Source: Pseudomonas reinekei
GTDB lineage: Bacteria > Pseudomonadota > Gammaproteobacteria > Pseudomonadales > Pseudomonadaceae
Assembly (NCBI RefSeq): GCF_001945365.1
Contig: NZ_MSTQ01000018.1
Location: forward strand, 44,390 to 108,389
Length of the DNA: 64,000 nt
Direction: 5' to 3'
The notes beneath the pieces are model-generated. The model was not told where the DNA came from and did not search any database. It was given only the letters and a program-made list of their open reading frames with translations. A program made the translations under genes and the position numbers. Shown piece after piece: positions 25,189 to 33,702 of the stretch. Numbering within the stretch: the stretch's first letter is position 1; each line of letters starts with the position of its first letter.

Positions 25189-25379
25189 GGAAAAACCTCA
25201 TGTGAACCGGCGGCGATTCTACCAGTCCCATCGATTGGCAGGGTATATCGCGACGCTTTGCCGCGTGTAGATGACAGAGCTTTCATGTAAGCCTGCAATG
25301 ACATCATTCGATAGTGTGCATCCATCCAGTATTTGGCCGTATACTCCTACGTTTTCGACGCCCGCCAAGCGAGGCCACT

Positions 25380-28214
25380 TTGGACAAGATCCTGATTCGT
25401 GGGGCTCGAACCCACAACCTGAAGAATATCGACCTGACCCTGCCACGGGACAAGCTGATCGTCATCACCGGCCTCTCGGGCTCCGGCAAGTCGTCTCTTG
25501 CTTTCGACACTTTGTACGCCGAAGGTCAGCGCCGTTACGTCGAATCCCTGTCGGCCTATGCCCGCCAGTTTCTGTCGATGATGGAAAAACCCGACGTCGA
25601 CACCATCGAAGGCCTGTCGCCAGCGATTTCCATCGAACAGAAATCGACCTCGCACAACCCGCGTTCGACCGTCGGCACCATCACCGAAATCTACGACTAC
25701 CTGCGCTTGCTGTATGCCCGCGTGGGTATTCCGCGCTGCCCGGATCACGATATTCCGCTGGAAGCGCAGACTGTCAGCCAGATGGTCGACCTTGTCCTGG
25801 CGCAACCGGAGGGCAGCAAACTGATGTTGCTGGCCCCGGTGATCCGCGAACGTAAAGGCGAACACCTGTCGGTCTTCGAAGAGCTGCGCGCCCAAGGCTT
25901 TGTTCGCGCCCGGATCAACGGCAAGCTTTACGAGCTGGACGAAGCGCCCAAGCTCGACAAGCAGAAAAAACACACCATTGATGTGGTAGTCGACCGGTTC
26001 AAAGTCCGTACCGACCTGCAGCAACGTCTGGCCGAATCCTTCGAGACCGCCCTGAAGCTGGCGGACGGCATTGCCCTGGTGGCACCGATGGACGACGAGC
26101 CCGGCGAAGAGATGATCTTCTCCGCGCGCTTCGCCTGTCCGATTTGCGGCCACGCCATCAGCGAACTTGAACCCAAACTGTTTTCCTTCAACAACCCGGC
26201 AGGCGCTTGCCCGACCTGCGATGGCCTGGGCGTGAAGCAGTTCTTCGACATCAAGCGGCTGGTCAATGGCGAGCTCACGCTTGCCGAAGGCGCTATTCGC
26301 GGCTGGGACCGGCGCAACGTCTATTACTTCCAGATGCTCGGTTCGCTGGCGTCACATTTCAAGTTCAGCCTAGAAGTGCCGTTCAACGAGCTGCCGGCCG
26401 ATCAGCAGAAACAAATCCTGCACGGCAGTGGTTCGCAAAACGTCGACTTCAAATACCTGAACGACCGTGGCGATATCGTCAAACGCTCGCACCCGTTCGA
26501 AGGCATCGTGCCGAACCTGGAGCGTCGCTACCGCGAAACCGAGTCTGCTTCGGTGCGTGAAGAGCTGGCCAAGTTCCTCAGTACCCAGTCATGCCCGGAC
26601 TGCCGCGGCACCCGCTTGCGTCGTGAGGCGCGGCACGTGTGGGTCGGCGAGAAAACGTTGCCGGCGGTCACCAATTTGCCGATCGGCGATGCCTGCGATT
26701 ATTTTGGCGGACTGAAACTGACCGGTCGTCGCGGTGAAATCGCCGACAAGATCCTCAAGGAAATCCGCGAACGCCTGCAATTTCTGGTCAACGTCGGGCT
26801 CGACTACCTGTCGCTTGACCGTAGCGCGGACACCCTGTCCGGTGGCGAAGCCCAGCGTATTCGCCTGGCCAGCCAGATCGGCGCGGGCCTGGTGGGCGTT
26901 CTGTACATCCTCGACGAACCCTCGATCGGCCTTCACCAACGTGATAACGACCGACTGCTCGGCACCCTCAAGCACCTGCGTGACATCGGCAACACAGTAA
27001 TCGTCGTCGAGCACGACGAAGATGCGATCCGTCTGGCCGACTACGTGGTGGATATCGGCCCAGGGGCTGGAGTGCACGGCGGTCATATCGTCGCCGAAGG
27101 CACGCCGGCCGAAGTCATGGCGCACCCTGACTCCCTGACCGGCAAGTACTTGTCGGGCCGGGTGAAAATCCAGGTGCCCGCCAAACGCACGCCCCGCAAC
27201 AAGAAGCTGACGTTGTCGCTCAAGGGCGCCCGCGGCAACAATTTGCGCAACGTCGACCTGGAAATTCCAATCGGCCTGCTGACCTGTGTCACCGGTGTGT
27301 CTGGCTCGGGTAAGTCAACGCTGATCAACAACACGCTCTTCCCGCTGAGCGCCACGGCTCTGAATGGCGCGACAACGCTGGAAGCCGCCCCCCATGACAG
27401 CATCAAGGGCCTGGAGCATCTGGATAAGGTCGTCGACATCGACCAAAGCCCGATTGGCCGTACACCGCGCTCCAACCCGGCGACCTACACCGGATTGTTC
27501 ACGCCGATCCGCGAACTGTTCGCCGGCGTGCCGGAATCACGTTCACGCGGTTATGGCCCAGGGCGCTTCTCGTTCAACGTCAAGGGCGGCCGCTGTGAGG
27601 CCTGCCAGGGCGATGGCTTGATCAAGGTAGAAATGCACTTTCTGCCCGACATCTATGTGCCTTGCGACGTGTGCAAAAGCAAGCGCTACAACCGTGAAAC
27701 CCTTGAGATCAAGTACAAGGGCAAGAACATCCACGAAACCCTCGAGATGACCATCGAGGAAGCACGTGAGTTCTTCGATGCGGTGCCGGCGCTGGCGCGC
27801 AAGCTGCAAACACTGATGGACGTCGGCCTCTCGTACATCAAGCTCGGACAATCGGCGACCACGCTGTCCGGTGGCGAAGCTCAACGGGTGAAACTGTCCC
27901 GCGAGCTTTCCAAGCGCGATACCGGCAAGACCCTGTACATCCTCGACGAGCCAACCACCGGTTTGCACTTCGCGGACATCCAGCAACTGCTCGATGTACT
28001 GCACAGACTGCGCGACCACGGCAACACGGTCGTCGTGATCGAGCACAACCTGGACGTGATCAAGACTGCCGACTGGTTGGTCGATCTTGGGCCGGAAGGC
28101 GGTTCCAAGGGCGGCCAGATCATCGCAGTGGGTACACCGGAAGAAGTGGCCGATATGAAGCAATCTCATACCGGCTTTTACCTCAAGCCACTGCTGGAAC
28201 GCGACAGGGCCTAA
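25380..28214 (+). CDS. uvrA: excinuclease ABC subunit A
   Basis: The 944-residue protein has two ABC ATPase halves. Walker A is GLSGSGKS near residue 31 and GVSGSGKS near residue 640; the signatures LSGGEAQRIRLA and LSGGEAQRVKLS are both present. The zinc modules show CPICGHAISELEPKLFSFN and CEACQGDG. It recognises DNA lesions for UvrB in nucleotide excision repair. Start TTG 25380, which gives MDKILIRGARTHNLK, fits the family; an ATG further upstream would add 22 unrelated residues. I saw no LexA box in the 190-bp divergent region. Confidence 0.96.
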   Translation: MDKILIRGARTHNLKNIDLTLPRDKLIVITGLSGSGKSSLAFDTLYAEGQRRYVESLSAYARQFLSMMEKPDVDTIEGLSPAISIEQKSTSHNPRSTVGTITEIYDYLRLLYARVGIPRCPDHDIPLEAQTVSQMVDLVLAQPEGSKLMLLAPVIRERKGEHLSVFEELRAQGFVRARINGKLYELDEAPKLDKQKKHTIDVVVDRFKVRTDLQQRLAESFETALKLADGIALVAPMDDEPGEEMIFSARFACPICGHAISELEPKLFSFNNPAGACPTCDGLGVKQFFDIKRLVNGELTLAEGAIRGWDRRNVYYFQMLGSLASHFKFSLEVPFNELPADQQKQILHGSGSQNVDFKYLNDRGDIVKRSHPFEGIVPNLERRYRETESASVREELAKFLSTQSCPDCRGTRLRREARHVWVGEKTLPAVTNLPIGDACDYFGGLKLTGRRGEIADKILKEIRERLQFLVNVGLDYLSLDRSADTLSGGEAQRIRLASQIGAGLVGVLYILDEPSIGLHQRDNDRLLGTLKHLRDIGNTVIVVEHDEDAIRLADYVVDIGPGAGVHGGHIVAEGTPAEVMAHPDSLTGKYLSGRVKIQVPAKRTPRNKKLTLSLKGARGNNLRNVDLEIPIGLLTCVTGVSGSGKSTLINNTLFPLSATALNGATTLEAAPHDSIKGLEHLDKVVDIDQSPIGRTPRSNPATYTGLFTPIRELFAGVPESRSRGYGPGRFSFNVKGGRCEACQGDGLIKVEMHFLPDIYVPCDVCKSKRYNRETLEIKYKGKNIHETLEMTIEEAREFFDAVPALARKLQTLMDVGLSYIKLGQSATTLSGGEAQRVKLSRELSKRDTGKTLYILDEPTTGLHFADIQQLLDVLHRLRDHGNTVVVIEHNLDVIKTADWLVDLGPEGGSKGGQIIAVGTPEEVADMKQSHTGFYLKPLLERDRA

Positions 28215-28225
28215 ATTCGGCTCGC

Positions 28226-28266
28226 AAAAAAGCCCCTATCACTTCATCAGTGACAGGGGCTTTTTT
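28226..28266 (+). terminator. bidirectional terminator between uvrA and ftnA
   Basis: AGCCCCTaTCAC (28231-28242) pairs with GTGACAGGGGCT (28250-28261), with A-runs before and T-runs after. It serves uvrA on the plus strand and the ferritin gene on the minus strand. Confidence 0.9.
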
Positions 28267-28281
28267 ATATCCGTTGTGCAA

Positions 28282-28746
28282 TCAAGTGTGTGATTGCAGG
28301 TAGTTCTCGAGGCCGATCAATTTGATCAGACCCAACTGCTTTTCCAGCCAATAGGTGTGATCTTCTTCAGTGTCATTGAGCTGAATACGCAAGATTTCGC
28401 GACTGACGTAATCCTTGTGCTGCTCGCAGAGTTCAATGCCTTTGCACAGTGCGGCGCGGACTTTGTACTCAAGACGCAAATCCGCCTCGAGCATCTCCGG
28501 TACGGTTGTACCGACATCAAGATCGTCCGGACGCATGCGTGGCGTACCTTCGAGCATCAGGATGCGACGCATCAAAGCATCAGCATGACCTGCTTCTTCT
28601 TCCATCTCGTGGTTGATACGTTCGTAGAGCTTGGTGAAACCCCAGTCCTCATACATCCGCGAATGGACGAAATATTGATCACGCGCTGCCAGCTCGCCGG
28701 TCAGCAACGTGTTGAGGTAATCGATAACGTCTGGGTGGCCTTGCAT
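28282..28746 (-). CDS. ftnA: bacterial ferritin (formerly bfrA), lacking the haem-ligand Met
   Basis: The 154-residue product is a ferritin-like four-helix bundle with ferroxidase residues Glu18, Tyr25, Glu51, His54, Glu93, Glu126 and His129. The Met52 that binds haem in bacterioferritins is Ala here (EEEAGH), as in the P. aeruginosa protein first named BfrA and later shown to be a haem-free ferritin. It stores iron. It stands next to katA, as in P. aeruginosa PA4235-PA4236. Start ATG 28746 gives MQGHPDVIDYL. Confidence 0.94.
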   Translation of the reverse strand: MQGHPDVIDYLNTLLTGELAARDQYFVHSRMYEDWGFTKLYERINHEMEEEAGHADALMRRILMLEGTPRMRPDDLDVGTTVPEMLEADLRLEYKVRAALCKGIELCEQHKDYVSREILRIQLNDTEEDHTYWLEKQLGLIKLIGLENYLQSHT

Positions 28747-28858
28747 CGCCCTACATCTCCCTGCTTGAAAGACTGTAGTTTGAACCACGAAGGAGGATTG
28801 GTCACTCCGTTTACGCGATAAAAGCGAAGATATTCTGAGAAAAGTGGTTGAAATAACG

Positions 28859-28884
28859 CAAAAACCGCCCAATCAAGGGCGGTT
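28859..28884 (-). terminator. Rho-independent terminator of katA
   Basis: AACCGCCC (28863-28870) pairs with GGGCGGTT (28877-28884), with the loop AATCAA. In the minus direction the stem ends in TTTTT. Confidence 0.85.
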
Positions 28885-28895
28885 CTGCTTCTCAT

Positions 28896-30350
28896 TTAGA
28901 CTTCGTTAAGCTGTACGTTGAGCAGCTTTGCGATTGCTTCTCCATACGCCGGGTCAGCCTTGAAGAAATGCTGCAGCTGACGGTCGACCACATCACTTGA
29001 TACGCCCGCCATCGCTCCAGCGATATTGCTGACCAGCAGGTTTTTCTGCTCATCGCTCATCAACCGGAACAGCGCACCGGCGTGACTGTAGTAGTCGGTA
29101 TCCTCACGATGATCGTAGCGATCAGCAGCGCCGCTCAACGCCAATGCAGGCTCGGCGTAGCGAGGTGCCTGTTTAGGCGACTCCATGTAGCTGTTTGGCT
29201 CGTAGTTCGGAGCTGCACCGCCATTGCTCCCAAACGCCATCGAACCATCGCGCTGATAAGTGTTTAGCGGACTACGAGGCGCATTCACCGGCAGTTGCTG
29301 GTGATTAGTGCCTATACGGTAGCGGTGCGCATCCGCATAGGCGAAAACACGCCCCTGCAGCATGCGATCTGGCGACAGGCCTACACCCGGCACCATATTG
29401 CTAGGGCCGAAAGCGGCTTGCTCAACTTCAGCGAAGTAATTGAGCGGGTTGCGATTGAGTTCCAGCACGCCGACTTCGATCAGCGGAAACTCTTTCTGCG
29501 ACCAGGTCTTGGTGACATCAAACGGGTTTTCATAATGAGCCGCAGCCTGGGCTTCGGTCATGATCTGGATGCACACGCTCCATTTCGGGAAGTCACCGCG
29601 CTCGATAGCCTCAAACAGGTCGCGCTGAGCGTAATCCGGATCCGTACCCGCCAGGCGCGCAGCATCTGCCGGTGCCAGGTTCTTGATCCCTTGCTGGGTC
29701 TTGTAGTGCCACTTGACCCAATGACGCTCGCCGCTGGCATTAATCAGGCTATAAGTGTGACTACCAAAGCCGTGCATGTGGCGGTAACCATCAGGAATGC
29801 CACGATCTGAAAACAGGATCGTGACCTGATGCAGTGCTTCCGGAGAGTGCGACCAGAAGTCCCACATCGCCTGAGCGCTTTTGAGGTTGCTCTGCGGCAG
29901 ACGTTTTTGCGTGTGGATAAAGTCAGGGAATTTCAGCGGATCACGAATGAAGAAAACGGGCGTGTTATTGCCAACAATGTCCCAGTTGCCTTCTTCGGTG
30001 TAGAACTTCAAGGCAAAGCCGCGGGGATCGCGCTCAGTGTCCGCGGAACCACGCTCACCACCCACGGTGGAGAAACGCAGAAACGTCGGAGTTTGCTTGC
30101 CTACAGACTCGAAGAGTTTGGCGCTGGTGTATTGAGTGACATCACGCGTAACGGTAAAAGTCCCGTAAGCACCCGAGCCTTTGGCATGTACCCGGCGCTC
30201 GGGGATGTTTTCGCGGTTAAAGTGGGCGAGCTTTTCGATCAGATGAAAATCGTCGAGCAGCAACGGGCCACGTGGGCCGGCGGAGCGAGAATTCTGGTTG
30301 TCGGCGACAGGAGCGCCGCTGGCGGTGGTAAGCGTTTTATTTTGGCTCAT
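28896..30350 (-). CDS. katA: haem catalase, small-subunit type
   Basis: The 484-residue protein is a monofunctional catalase. The distal His is in RRVHAKGSGAYGTF, the Asn in GNNTPVFFIRDP, and the proximal haem-ligand Tyr in RVFAYADAHRYRIG. It degrades hydrogen peroxide in the cytoplasm. Length matches small-subunit clade 3 catalases. It has its own upstream region of about 200 bp to rplQ, where OxyR control would be expected, but I could not define a site. Adjacent ferritin limits free iron, so the two serve the same stress. Confidence 0.95.
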   Translation of the reverse strand: MSQNKTLTTASGAPVADNQNSRSAGPRGPLLLDDFHLIEKLAHFNRENIPERRVHAKGSGAYGTFTVTRDVTQYTSAKLFESVGKQTPTFLRFSTVGGERGSADTERDPRGFALKFYTEEGNWDIVGNNTPVFFIRDPLKFPDFIHTQKRLPQSNLKSAQAMWDFWSHSPEALHQVTILFSDRGIPDGYRHMHGFGSHTYSLINASGERHWVKWHYKTQQGIKNLAPADAARLAGTDPDYAQRDLFEAIERGDFPKWSVCIQIMTEAQAAAHYENPFDVTKTWSQKEFPLIEVGVLELNRNPLNYFAEVEQAAFGPSNMVPGVGLSPDRMLQGRVFAYADAHRYRIGTNHQQLPVNAPRSPLNTYQRDGSMAFGSNGGAAPNYEPNSYMESPKQAPRYAEPALALSGAADRYDHREDTDYYSHAGALFRLMSDEQKNLLVSNIAGAMAGVSSDVVDRQLQHFFKADPAYGEAIAKLLNVQLNEV

Positions 30351-30514
30351 GCGATCTCTTCCTTTGTCGGTCTGAACTGCCGACTAATCGGCTGAGAAGA
30401 AGTATCAATGATCAAGATGACATCTTCTAATTCATTGACTGTTACCAATCGATAGAAAAAACCTAACCGGTCTTCCAGCGATCAATCCGTCTGGCGAACT
30501 TTTCGAGCGCGCAC

Positions 30515-30543
30515 AAAAAACCGGGCACTAGGCCCGGTTTTTT
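30515..30543 (-). terminator. terminator ending the alpha operon after rplQ
   Basis: AACCGGGC (30519-30526) pairs with GCCCGGTT (30532-30539) and has A/T runs on both sides. It ends the whole ribosomal super-cluster and may also stop transcripts coming the other way. Confidence 0.85.
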
Positions 30544-30559
30544 GTTTCAGACTGACGTC

Positions 30560-30946
30560 TTACTCGGCAGATACAGCTTCGCCAGCAGTAGCACGATCAA
30601 CCAACTCGACGTACGCCATAGGCGCGTTGTCGCCAGCGCGGAAACCGCACTTGAGGATGCGCAGGTAGCCACCCTCACGGGTAGCGTAACGCTTGCCCAG
30701 GTCGTTGAAGAGCTTACCAACGATAGCTTTCGAACGAGTACGGTCGAAAGCCAGACGGCGGTTAGCAACGCTATCTGTCTTGGCCAAAGTGATCAGCGGC
30801 TCGGCAACGCGGCGCAGTTCTTTAGCTTTTGGCAGAGTAGTTTTGATCAGCTCGTGCTCGAACAGCGACACCGCCATGTTTTGGAACATGGCCTTGCGGT
30901 GCGAGCTGGTGCGGCTCAGGTGACGACCACTTTTACGATGACGCAT
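30560..30946 (-). CDS. rplQ: 50S ribosomal protein L17
   Basis: The 128-residue protein starts MRHRKSGRHLSRTSSHRKAM, the L17 signature, and is of bacterial length. L17 sits near the tunnel exit on the large subunit. It is the last gene of the alpha operon, 42 bp after rpoA, and is followed by a strong terminator. Confidence 0.98.
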   Translation of the reverse strand: MRHRKSGRHLSRTSSHRKAMFQNMAVSLFEHELIKTTLPKAKELRRVAEPLITLAKTDSVANRRLAFDRTRSKAIVGKLFNDLGKRYATREGGYLRILKCGFRAGDNAPMAYVELVDRATAGEAVSAE

Positions 30947-30988
30947 GGTTCATTCCTTACCAAACACTACGTTCGGTGATTACGACGA

Positions 30989-31990
30989 TCAGGCAGTCGC
31001 CTTGTCGTCCTTCTTAAGACTTGCAGGCGGCCAGTTGTCGAGGCGCATGCCGAGGGACAGACCGCGGGAGGCCAGAACGTCCTTGATTTCAGTCAAGGAT
31101 TTCTTGCCCAGGTTCGGAGTCTTCAACAGTTCTACTTCGGTACGCTGAATCAGGTCGCCGATGTAGTAAATGTTTTCCGCCTTAAGGCAGTTAGCCGAAC
31201 GTACAGTCAGTTCCAGATCGTCAACCGGGCGAAGCAGGATCGGATCGATCTCGTCTTCCTGCTCGACAACCACTGGCTCACTGTCACCTTTGAGGTCGAC
31301 GAACGCAGCCAACTGCTGTTGCAGGATGGTTGCAGCGCGGCGGATAGCCTCTTCAGGATCCAGAGTACCGTTGGTTTCCAGATCAATAACCAGCTTGTCC
31401 AGGTTGGTACGCTGCTCGACACGGGCGTTTTCCACCACGTATGCGATACGGCGAACCGGGCTGAACGAAGAGTCAAGCTGCAAGCGACCGATGCTGCGGC
31501 TTTCATCTTCATCGCTCTGACGCGAGTCGGCTGGTTCATAACCACGACCACGAGCTACTACGAGCTTCATGTTCAGGGCGCCGTTAGACGCCAGGTTAGC
31601 GATTACGTGATCGGGATTAACGATCTCGACATCATGATCCAGCTGAATATCGGCAGCGGTAACCACCCCCGAACCCTTCTTCGACAAGGTCAGCGTAACT
31701 TCGTCACGGCCGTGCAGCTTGATAGCCAGACCTTTAAGGTTCAACAGGATTTCAATTACGTCTTCCTGTACACCTTCGATGGCGCTGTACTCGTGGAGCA
31801 CACCGTCAATCTCGGCCTCGACTACTGCACAGCCAGGCATTGAGGACAACAGGATGCGGCGCAGCGCGTTGCCCAGGGTGTGGCCAAAGCCACGCTCGAG
31901 AGGCTCGAGCGTGATCTTGGCGCGGGTTGGACTGACAACCTGCACATCAATGTGGCGGGGTGTCAGGAACTCATTTACCGAAATCTGCAT
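30989..31990 (-). CDS. rpoA: RNA polymerase alpha subunit
   Basis: The 333-residue protein has the N-terminal assembly domain (about 1-235; LEPLERGFGHTLGNALRRILLSS region) and the C-terminal domain (about 250-325; ELTVRSANCLKAENIYYIGDL and LGKKSLTEIKDVLASRGLSLG), which contacts UP elements and activators. It is cotranscribed with the S13, S11 and S4 genes upstream and L17 downstream, so polymerase and ribosome supply are linked. Confidence 0.98.
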   Translation of the reverse strand: MQISVNEFLTPRHIDVQVVSPTRAKITLEPLERGFGHTLGNALRRILLSSMPGCAVVEAEIDGVLHEYSAIEGVQEDVIEILLNLKGLAIKLHGRDEVTLTLSKKGSGVVTAADIQLDHDVEIVNPDHVIANLASNGALNMKLVVARGRGYEPADSRQSDEDESRSIGRLQLDSSFSPVRRIAYVVENARVEQRTNLDKLVIDLETNGTLDPEEAIRRAATILQQQLAAFVDLKGDSEPVVVEQEDEIDPILLRPVDDLELTVRSANCLKAENIYYIGDLIQRTEVELLKTPNLGKKSLTEIKDVLASRGLSLGMRLDNWPPASLKKDDKATA

Positions 31991-32012
31991 GGATGCACCT
32001 ATTTTCTAGCCC

Positions 32013-32633
32013 TTACTTGGAGTAGAGCTCGACAATCAGGCTTTCGTTGATGTCGGCGGACAGATCACTGCGAGCTGGAACGTTCTTGAAAACGCCCGAC
32101 TTCTTCTCAGTGTCTACTTCTACCCATTCTACGCGGCCACGTTGGGCACACAGATCGAGAGCTTGGACAATGCGAAGTTGGTTTTTTGCTTTCTCGCGAA
32201 CAGCAACCACGTCACCAGCACGAACCTGGTAGGACGGAACGTTAACGGTCTGACCGTTTACGCTGATCGACTTGTGCGATACCAGCTGACGGGATTCGGC
32301 ACGAGTCGAACCAAAGCCCATACGGTATACAACGTTGTCCAGACGGCATTCGAGCAGTTGCAGCAGGTTTTCACCGGTTGCACCTTTCTTGCCAGCAGCT
32401 TCTTTGTAGTAGCCGCTGAATTGACGCTCGAGAACGCCGTAGATACGACGGACCTTCTGCTTTTCACGCAGTTGGGTGCCGTAATCGGACTGGCGACCGC
32501 GGCGTTGGCCGTGGATACCAGGTGCTGCTTCAATGTTGCACTTCGATTCGATCGCGCGCACGCCGCTCTTCAGGAAGAGATCGGTGCCTTCGCGACGAGC
32601 GAGTTTGCATTTTGGACCAATGTAACGAGCCAT
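32013..32633 (-). CDS. rpsD: 30S ribosomal protein S4
   Basis: The 206-residue protein carries the S4 RNA-binding fold (LLQLLECRLDNVVYRMGFGSTRAESRQLVSHKSI). S4 nucleates assembly of the 16S 5' domain and in E. coli represses the alpha operon by binding the leader of rpsM. The single-cysteine N-terminus shows no complete zinc motif. It lies 18 bp after rpsK. Confidence 0.98.
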   Translation of the reverse strand: MARYIGPKCKLARREGTDLFLKSGVRAIESKCNIEAAPGIHGQRRGRQSDYGTQLREKQKVRRIYGVLERQFSGYYKEAAGKKGATGENLLQLLECRLDNVVYRMGFGSTRAESRQLVSHKSISVNGQTVNVPSYQVRAGDVVAVREKAKNQLRIVQALDLCAQRGRVEWVEVDTEKKSGVFKNVPARSDLSADINESLIVELYSK

Positions 32634-32651
32634 TCTTTACAATCTCCTGGA

Positions 32652-33041
32652 TTACACGCGGCGCTTCTTCGGCGGACGGCACCCGTTGTGCGGGATTGGC
32701 GTCACGTCGGTGATGCTGGCGATCTTGTAGCCACAGCCGTTCAAAGCGCGGACTGCGGATTCACGACCTGGACCTGGACCTTTGACGTTAACGTCGAGGT
32801 TTTTCAGGCCGTATTCCAGCGCAGCTTGACCAGCACGTTCAGCCGCTACTTGAGCAGCGAACGGGGTGGACTTGCGGGAACCGCGGAAACCCGAACCACC
32901 GGAGGTAGCCCAGGAAAGAGCGTTACCTTGACGGTCGGTAATGGTCACGATGGTGTTGTTAAAAGATGCATGGATGTGGGCGATGCCATCAACCACTGTC
33001 TTTTTAACTTTTTTACGAGGACGAGCAGCAGGTTTTGCCAT
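32652..33041 (-). CDS. rpsK: 30S ribosomal protein S11
   Basis: The 129-residue protein contains HASFNNTIVTITDRQGNALSW and the C-terminal SITDVTPIPHNGCRPPKKRRV of S11. It is a platform protein contacting mRNA upstream of the P site. It follows rpsM in the alpha operon with 30 bp between. Confidence 0.98.
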   Translation of the reverse strand: MAKPAARPRKKVKKTVVDGIAHIHASFNNTIVTITDRQGNALSWATSGGSGFRGSRKSTPFAAQVAAERAGQAALEYGLKNLDVNVKGPGPGRESAVRALNGCGYKIASITDVTPIPHNGCRPPKKRRV

Positions 33042-33071
33042 GATTAAATTCCTGTCGATTCGCTGGGGCGA

Positions 33072-33428
33072 TTACTTGCGGATCGGCTTACGCGGACCTT
33101 TACGGGTACGCGCGTTGGTCTTGGTACGCTGACCGCGTACTGGAAGACCACGACGATGACGCAGACCGCGATAGCAACCGAGGTCCATCAAGCGCTTGAT
33201 TTTCATGTTGATTTCGCGACGCAGGTCACCTTCAGTGGTGAACTTCGCCACTTCGCCACGCAGCTGTTCAATTTGCTCGTCGCTCAGATCTTTGATCTTT
33301 GCTGCTGGGTTTACCCCAGTTTCTGCACAAATTTTCTGTGCAGTAGTGCGACCAACACCATAGATGTAGGTCAGCGAGATAACAGTATGCTTGTTATCTG
33401 GAATGTTAACGCCTGCAATACGGGCCAT
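33072..33428 (-). CDS. rpsM: 30S ribosomal protein S13
   Basis: The 118-residue protein starts MARIAGVNIPDNKHTVISLTYIYG and ends in the basic tail GPRKPIRK that reaches the P-site tRNA. It is the first gene of the alpha operon. The 130-bp leader holds a good promoter (33488-33516), and in E. coli this leader is the S4 repression target. Confidence 0.98.
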   Translation of the reverse strand: MARIAGVNIPDNKHTVISLTYIYGVGRTTAQKICAETGVNPAAKIKDLSDEQIEQLRGEVAKFTTEGDLRREINMKIKRLMDLGCYRGLRHRRGLPVRGQRTKTNARTRKGPRKPIRK

Positions 33429-33487
33429 TCAGTGGGACTCCAATTGACAGCTACCTACGCCCCGGAAGCCAAGAAATAGGGCGCGAG

Positions 33488-33516
33488 ATAATATCGCTGT
33501 AATAACAAATAATCAA
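33488..33516 (-). promoter_or_regulatory. sigma70-type promoter of the alpha operon (rpsM)
   Basis: Minus-strand reading gives TTGATT (33511-33516), a 17-bp spacer and TATTAT (33488-33493). A start near 33481 leaves a leader of about 50 nt before rpsM. It directly follows the hairpin at 33517-33540. Confidence 0.75.
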
Positions 33517-33540
33517 CCCGGTAGCGCACTAGCTACCGGG
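33517..33540 (-). terminator. hairpin between rpmJ and the alpha operon promoter
   Basis: CCCGGTAGC pairs with GCTACCGGG (9-bp perfect stem, loop of 6). On the minus strand it is followed by TTGATTATTTG, a weak T-tract. It probably reduces read-through from the spc operon. Confidence 0.55.
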
Positions 33541-33558
33541 CTTGAAGCACAATCACAC

Positions 33559-33675
33559 TCAGCCTTGGCGCTGTTTGTGACGCGGTTCCGCGCTGCAAAT
33601 TACTCGAACAACACCTTCGCGGCGAATAATCTTGCAGTTACGGCACAGCTTTTTCACCGATGCACGAACTTTCAT
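33559..33675 (-). CDS. rpmJ: 50S ribosomal protein L36
   Basis: The 38-residue protein [20 protein letters not shown] ends [12 protein letters not shown]. It keeps the CxxC...C...H zinc motif (Cys11, Cys14, Cys27, His33), so it is the zinc-binding form of L36. It is the last gene of the spc operon, 27 bp after secY. Confidence 0.95.
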
Positions 33676-33702
33676 CACCAACTCCTCGAACCTTATGGGT
33701 AC

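Noticed and set aside
25189..25379. Search for a LexA box in the divergent MFS-uvrA region
   Set aside because: No CTG-N10-CAG site with reasonable flanks was found.
30351..30510. Possible OxyR site upstream of katA
   Set aside because: Partial ATCGATTGGTAA-like pieces exist, but the four-part spacing of an OxyR site could not be matched.
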